Shown here piece by piece: positions 59,745 through 64,000 of a stretch of DNA of 64,000 bases. The notes under the pieces are model-generated. The model was not told where the DNA came from and did no database searches. It saw nothing but the letters and a program-made list of their open reading frames with translations. The translations under genes and the position numbers were made by a program. This stretch comes from Chloroflexi bacterium HGW-Chloroflexi-6 (lineage in GTDB: Bacteria > Chloroflexota > Anaerolineae > Anaerolineales > Villigracilaceae). Position 1 is the first letter of the stretch. The number at the start of each line of letters is the position of its first letter. The stretch is from the NCBI GenBank assembly GCA_002840685.1, contig PHBU01000017.1, positions 120,947 to 184,946 on the forward strand, given 5' to 3'.

Positions 59745-62297
59745 CTACGTCACCAGAAATGGCAAGCCCTGAACCAGGGCCAAAACCTTTTCGATCGAAA
59801 GCGCACGTCCGCGAGCCCAAGTAACCAGATCAAATTGCGGCCGGGCTTCGGCAAAACTTTGATCGATATACTCGCGTTCCGAGGCCGACATGCGGTCATT
59901 AAAGGCCGTCATCATGGCATCGGCCGCGCCAAATAACACGGCTGCCGACTCGTGTTCATGCATGCCATTAACCACTTTTGCCAGGTGAAGCAGCGACCAG
60001 GCACATCCCCACTTATCGTTCAATTTATCGAACAATCGCAGGCTTTCGATCAGGTATTCGGCCGCCTGCTTCTTCAACCCGGCATCATGGGCCATTCTGC
60101 CCAGGTGATGAAACGTCCAACCACAGCCTTCCCGATCGCCAATCTCTTCAAATAACTTCAAACTCTCCAAAAAGAGAGTCGTGGCCTGGCTGGAATCGTG
60201 CCGCATCAACGCCAAACGTCCCAGCCGGTCGATCGCGGCGGCCATCCCACGCTTGTCGCTGAGTGCGCTGAACAAATCGCGGGATTCGGAAAGGAATTGG
60301 CGGGCGCGGTCGGTTTCCCTGTTGTGCAGGCTGACCTCGCCCAGATTAATCAAAACCCATGCGCTGTGCCAATTGGCGTCCAACGCGCGGAACAACTGCA
60401 AACTTGCATCGAAAGCATGCAAGGCCTGTTCGCGCTGACCCGAAAGGTTGAGAGTCTGACCCAGATGATTAAGCGCCCAGGCTTCTCCCATGCGATCATT
60501 CAATTCCCGAAATAGGAACAAAGCCTCCCGCAGGTAAACACCAGCCAACTCCTGGTCACCGCCCTGGACAGAGGTCAATAAGCCGGCGCCGTTCAGAGCC
60601 TGCGCCCGGGCACGCGCCTGCCGCGGCGACGCGGCTGCCGGATGTTGCAAGATATCCGTCAACCATGCCCGCCCCTCGCTCAGGTAACCGCGCGTCAGCC
60701 AATACTCCCATAACGCGCCGCCAAAACGCAAAGCCATTTCGGCGTCAGATACGCAGCTCCACGTCAGGGCAGATCGGATATTGTTGTACTCTACATCCAG
60801 GCGTTTTAAGCAGGCCTGCTGTTCAGCGCCCCGCAGTTTCGGCTCAATCATTTCAACCATTTGGAGTAAATAGGTTGCATGTCGACGGCGCATTGTCTCC
60901 AATTCATTACAAGTCGCCAGGCATTCGAGCGCATATTCACGCAACGTTTCGGGAATGATAAAGCGCGGCTCTCCATCTGGATCTTCTAACTGGCGCAACA
61001 GACTTTGATCCATCAGGGCGATCGCCGAGTCTAACGCCGAGACATGTGGGGCCGGTCGAAGGCGAGGCGCGGATTCTGTTTTTAGTTTGGCACACACATC
61101 TTCGATGGCATCCAGCGTGCAACCGCCCACAAACACACCCAGACACCTGAACAGGGCCTGTTCGCGCTCGTTAAGCAAGTTGTAACTCCATTCAATGGTT
61201 TGGCGAATGGTTTGCTGGCGCGCGGGCAAATCCTGAGAGCCGCCGGAAAGCAACCCCAGCACTCCGCCTGTGGCGCCTTTCAGACGCGCCAGAATGGCTT
61301 GGGGTGAAAGCACTTTGCAGCGCGCCGCAGCGAGCTCGATCGCCAGGGGCAATCCATCGAGCCGGGCGCAAATTTCAGCCACACTCTGGGCATTCTCGGC
61401 GTTAAGCGCAAAATCTGCCCGAACGGCCTGAGCATGTTGAACAAAAAGAACCACCGCCGGCGAGAGAGCCAGCGTGGCCAGGTCGGTGGCCTGATTCAGA
61501 TCTGGAACATCCAGGGGTGGTACAACAAATTCTTGTTCGCCGGTCAGGCGCAGCACGGCCCGGCTGGTGACCAGCACTTTGATATAAGCCGTGAGAGTCA
61601 AAAGCTCAGCGATGGCCTTGGCCGCCGGAAGAGTCTGTTCAAAATTATCCAGAATCAACAAGGCTGCTTTTTCATGCAAATGCGTGACCAGCAATTCATC
61701 ATCCCGCTGGTCACGCATTGATTTAAGTCCGAGGGCCTGAACGATCGTGGAGAGTACGAGGGCCGGATCACGCACCGGCGCCAGTGAGACAAAGTAGACC
61801 CCATCGGCAAACTTATCCTGTAGATCAGCTGCCACTTGAAGGGCCAGACGGGTTTTGCCGGTGCCTCCGGGGCCGGTTAAGGTGAGCAGGCGAGTCCCGG
61901 CTTTTTGCAAGTAGGAACACACTTCCGCCACCTCACGTCCACGACCGATCAATGGGGTCAGCGGGACTGGAAGATTCTTAATCGGCATCGGCCGCGCCTT
62001 GGCTGCGTTTAAACCATCCCTGTTTGAAAATTCATCCAATTCGATTAATAAGTTCGGGCGGGCTAGATGAAAGAAAGCAGCCAGATCTGTGCGAGGAATT
62101 TTAAGATTAATCGCCAGCAGCTCGATCATGGATTTGGAAGGACAACGCAGATCGCTTTCAATTTTATTGATCGTTGATTTGGAACAGGCCACCTTTTGCG
62201 CCAAATTGGCCTGCGTCAAACCAAGCGCGTTGCGCTGATGCTTGACCCATTGCCCAAAAGTACTGATTTCTTCCATATCGCCGGTCTGTGCTCTCAT
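59745..62297 (-). CDS. XRE-STAND-TPR transcriptional regulator
   Basis: This protein of about 850 residues starts with an XRE helix-turn-helix (residues 12-65; GLTQANLAQKVACSKSTINKIE), then a STAND/NB-ARC-like ATPase with Walker A GPGGTGKT (Lys148), LLILDNFEQ, and TSRAVLRL, the winged-helix hinge and, from about 480 onward, tetratricopeptide-like helices that extend to the C-terminus (HLGQTLNLSGQREQALHAFD, HLGRMAHDAGLKKQAAEYL). Such proteins act as signal-triggered oligomeric switches; the TPR part senses the ligand. The start is uncertain: ATG at 62297 is preferred, TTG at 62318 is an alternative. It is divergent from the GH30 gene and could control it. Confidence 0.88.
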   Translation of the reverse strand: MRAQTGDMEEISTFGQWVKHQRNALGLTQANLAQKVACSKSTINKIESDLRCPSKSMIELLAINLKIPRTDLAAFFHLARPNLLIELDEFSNRDGLNAAKARPMPIKNLPVPLTPLIGRGREVAEVCSYLQKAGTRLLTLTGPGGTGKTRLALQVAADLQDKFADGVYFVSLAPVRDPALVLSTIVQALGLKSMRDQRDDELLVTHLHEKAALLILDNFEQTLPAAKAIAELLTLTAYIKVLVTSRAVLRLTGEQEFVVPPLDVPDLNQATDLATLALSPAVVLFVQHAQAVRADFALNAENAQSVAEICARLDGLPLAIELAAARCKVLSPQAILARLKGATGGVLGLLSGGSQDLPARQQTIRQTIEWSYNLLNEREQALFRCLGVFVGGCTLDAIEDVCAKLKTESAPRLRPAPHVSALDSAIALMDQSLLRQLEDPDGEPRFIIPETLREYALECLATCNELETMRRRHATYLLQMVEMIEPKLRGAEQQACLKRLDVEYNNIRSALTWSCVSDAEMALRFGGALWEYWLTRGYLSEGRAWLTDILQHPAAASPRQARARAQALNGAGLLTSVQGGDQELAGVYLREALFLFRELNDRMGEAWALNHLGQTLNLSGQREQALHAFDASLQLFRALDANWHSAWVLINLGEVSLHNRETDRARQFLSESRDLFSALSDKRGMAAAIDRLGRLALMRHDSSQATTLFLESLKLFEEIGDREGCGWTFHHLGRMAHDAGLKKQAAEYLIESLRLFDKLNDKWGCAWSLLHLAKVVNGMHEHESAAVLFGAADAMMTAFNDRMSASEREYIDQSFAEARPQFDLVTWARGRALSIEKVLALVQGLPFLVT

Positions 62298-62512
62298 TGT
62301 CACTTCATTGTCCTTCAAGTCGAATTGTGTGAAGGCTGTCGTTTGACTTTAATGAATATTAGTTACCCAAACGGGTGCTTTGCAGAGTTCTCGTGGAGAC
62401 ATCATTGCGAGAAGCATTTTTTTAGCGGCGAAGCAATCTGTTACGGCAAAACAAAGCATTCTAAAGAACTATATTATACAGAAATTAATCCCCATTCGCA
62501 TATCTTTAAAAA

Positions 62513-62529
62513 ATGTCTGTTCCAGACAT
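62513..62529. promoter_or_regulatory. Palindrome between the STAND regulator and GH30 genes
   Basis: ATGTCTG-TTC-CAGACAT is a perfect 7-3-7 inverted repeat in the 406-base gap between the divergent genes. It is a plausible operator. The rest of the gap (62298-62512, 62530-62703) shows no gene; hairpin-prone sequence lies near 62654-62672. Confidence 0.45.
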
Positions 62530-62703
62530 CAAATCAATTTAGAAAGCAGGGTGCATCAAGATGAGATAGCCTGTTCATACTGAGACGACGATAACCCGCC
62601 AGCCGCAGTCAATTTTCCGAAACTACTTAATGTCCAACCCAACTTAGTGACTAGCCGATCCCCAGGTCGGCCAATCAAGACAAAAAAGGAGCTAGTAAGA
62701 AAA

Positions 62704-64000
62704 ATGAAAACAAACCAGAGAAGTTTCCAAACACTATTGCACTTGATGTTACTCATTAGCCTGGTTTTCAGCGCGTTCCAAACGGTGAACATCAACGCAG
62801 TCCACGCCCAGGCTGCCGATACCATCACCATTAACCGCAACACCACTTATCAGACCATCTGGGGTTTCGGCGGTTCCGCCACCTGGGTGATGGAAGATTT
62901 ACTAACATCCTTCACCGCTCAACGTCGAGCCGAACTCATGGATCTACTGTTCGGAACGACTGGCAGCAATGCCGGTATCTCGCTGGTACGGCTCGAAATG
63001 ATGGCCTACAACCGCGGTCAAATTCCTCCTGTCGAGTGGAATGTTTCGCCCTCCGCAGGTGCATTTGCCACCTTTATGCCAGGGCCTGGCCAATATGATT
63101 GGGATACCGATCACGGTCAACGCTGGATGGCCGCCGAGGCCAAGCTGCGCGCCCCCGATGTTCACTACCTTATAACGCCCTGGTCGGCTCCCGGCTGGAT
63201 GAAAACCAACAACTCAGCGCTTAATGGTGGCCATCTCAAGGGCGACATGTACGATGACCTTGCGGTTTATTTTAAAAGCTATGTTCAGCAATACCGCGAT
63301 GTGTACGGGATCGATATCCGTTGGGCCACTATCCAAAACGAGCCATCCCTGGCAACTTCGTATGCATCCAATCAATATACAGGCGCCGAGATGAGCACGG
63401 CCATCATCGCGGTCGCCGATGCGCTGCACTCGTTGAATCCGCCGGTCATGGTGGGCGCGCCAGACGATCCGACCCGCAATATGAGCGCGACCTTCTACAA
63501 TGGCATTAGCAGCACGGCCAAGTCCAAGCTCGACTTCGTGTCAACCCACGAATACGGGGGCGCGAACGGGGCCCTGAATGGTTTTGGCAAGCCAGTGCTC
63601 AATACCGAAGTATGGTCGGAGCGTTTCGACGGATATGAGGATTATTCCGTCAACGATGCCCTGCGCTGGGCAGGCGATATGCACGGTGCCCTCCAGCGCG
63701 GCGAACCCGGCTGGATGTATTGGTGGCTGCTCGAGCCAATGACCAAGAACACCGCCGAGGGTCTGATCTCGCTCAAGCAAGACGGCACCTATACAGCAAA
63801 CCGCCGTCTTTATGCGATGGGGCAGTACAGCCGCTGGATGCGTTTGGGAGATTTACGCATTCAGGCCACATCAACCAACGGCAACTTGAAGGTTTCCGCA
63901 GCCAAGGATGCCAGCGGCCGCGCTGCGATCGTAGTCATCAACAGCACAAACGGAGCCATTTCCAGTAACGTAGCGGGCCTCGAAAAAAGCAAGCTGGAAA
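62704..64000 (+). CDS. Secreted glycoside hydrolase family 30-type enzyme (3' truncated)
   Basis: The visible 432 residues start with a signal peptide (MKTNQRSFQ, hydrophobic core, cleavage near AVHAQAAD). A TIM barrel follows with GFGGSATWVMEDL, PWSAPGWMKTNN, the acid/base Glu213 in TIQNEPS and the nucleophile Glu302 in NTEVWSE, matching GH30 (xylanase, beta-glucuronidase, beta-1,6-glucanase group). The frame runs beyond the window; what follows the barrel is beginning to look like the usual beta-sandwich side domain. AAGGAG lies about 13 bases before the ATG. Substrate subfamily cannot be settled without more sequence. Confidence 0.9.
   Translation, partial: MKTNQRSFQTLLHLMLLISLVFSAFQTVNINAVHAQAADTITINRNTTYQTIWGFGGSATWVMEDLLTSFTAQRRAELMDLLFGTTGSNAGISLVRLEMMAYNRGQIPPVEWNVSPSAGAFATFMPGPGQYDWDTDHGQRWMAAEAKLRAPDVHYLITPWSAPGWMKTNNSALNGGHLKGDMYDDLAVYFKSYVQQYRDVYGIDIRWATIQNEPSLATSYASNQYTGAEMSTAIIAVADALHSLNPPVMVGAPDDPTRNMSATFYNGISSTAKSKLDFVSTHEYGGANGALNGFGKPVLNTEVWSERFDGYEDYSVNDALRWAGDMHGALQRGEPGWMYWWLLEPMTKNTAEGLISLKQDGTYTANRRLYAMGQYSRWMRLGDLRIQATSTNGNLKVSAAKDASGRAAIVVINSTNGAISSNVAGLEKSKLE

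Noticed and set aside
62580..62703. Cyclic di-GMP riboswitch upstream of the GH30 gene
   Set aside because: The region has hairpin potential (CCGATCCCCAGGTCGG), but the conserved core of GEMM riboswitches is not present.
1..64000. CRISPR array, tRNA, rRNA or insertion sequence
   Set aside because: No regularly spaced repeats, no tRNA- or rRNA-like conserved segments and no transposase were recognised by eye; a tRNAscan or CRISPR search could still find something small.

Overview
This 64 kb window looks like a chromosomal segment of an anaerobic, carbohydrate-degrading bacterium, most likely Chloroflexota (class Anaerolineae). That placement is an inference from gene content: S-layer-homology repeats with paired cysteines, a tungsten-type aldehyde ferredoxin oxidoreductase, an Acr3 arsenic cluster with SPASM radical-SAM proteins, a rod-shape mreBCD/PBP2 cluster, many glycoside hydrolases, and large STAND and multidomain signalling proteins. 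I see no rRNA, tRNA, CRISPR array, phage genes or insertion sequence. Both window edges cut genes: an SLH surface protein on the left and a GH30 hydrolase on the right.

Layout. 1-1.7 kb: end of an Ig-like/SLH surface protein and its terminators. 1.7-7.7 kb (minus): a DUF485 small subunit and a sodium:solute symporter, then a 1229-residue PHP-Cache-PAS-CBS-DUF294 fusion. 8.1-15.6 kb (minus): a LacI-controlled disaccharide operon (LacI, solute-binding lipoprotein, two permeases, GH65 phosphorylase, beta-phosphoglucomutase) headed by a perfect 38-bp palindromic operator; the transporter ATPase is not here. 16.1-25.6 kb (plus): a tandem UspA protein and a 2831-residue cyclic beta-1,2-glucan synthase-like protein. 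25.9-30.0 kb (minus): the NAD(P)HX repair enzyme with a membrane protein, and an aldehyde ferredoxin oxidoreductase. 30.1-32.4 kb (plus): an SRPBCC-PDZ-DinB fusion and a PAS-GGDEF diguanylate cyclase. 32.5-37.7 kb (minus): a molybdenum hydroxylase (Fe-S and Mo subunits) with CoxD/CoxE-like MoxR and VWA maturation proteins. 37.9-44.8 kb (plus): an unrecognised 913-residue coiled-coil protein, a GH3 beta-glucosidase, and a PadR/HAAS membrane-protein pair.

44.9-51.5 kb (minus): cell shape and envelope genes mreB, mreC, mreD, PBP2, and upstream of them a polyprenyl diphosphate synthase with TatD. 51.6-58.0 kb (plus): an arsenic-type cluster: ArsR, an AbrB-radical SAM protein, an ArsP/DUF318-type permease, a second AbrB-radical SAM protein, a CxxC mini-thioredoxin, thioredoxin-type ArsC, and Acr3. 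58.0-64 kb: a histidine phosphatase, a small membrane protein, an XRE-STAND-TPR regulator and the start of a secreted GH30 enzyme.

The most interesting unit is the arsenic-type island. It pairs ordinary arsenate reduction and arsenite export genes with two paralogous SPASM radical-SAM proteins that carry an AbrB/MazE-like N-terminus and flank an organoarsenical-type permease. This suggests chemistry beyond plain As(V) reduction and As(III) efflux, or use of a maturase family otherwise linked to tungsten enzymes. Also notable are the PHP-Cache-PAS-CBS-DUF294 fusion, the SRPBCC-PDZ-DinB fusion, the orphan 913-residue protein, the double LacI operator, and two minus-strand promoters placed so close to their start codons that the mRNAs should be nearly leaderless.
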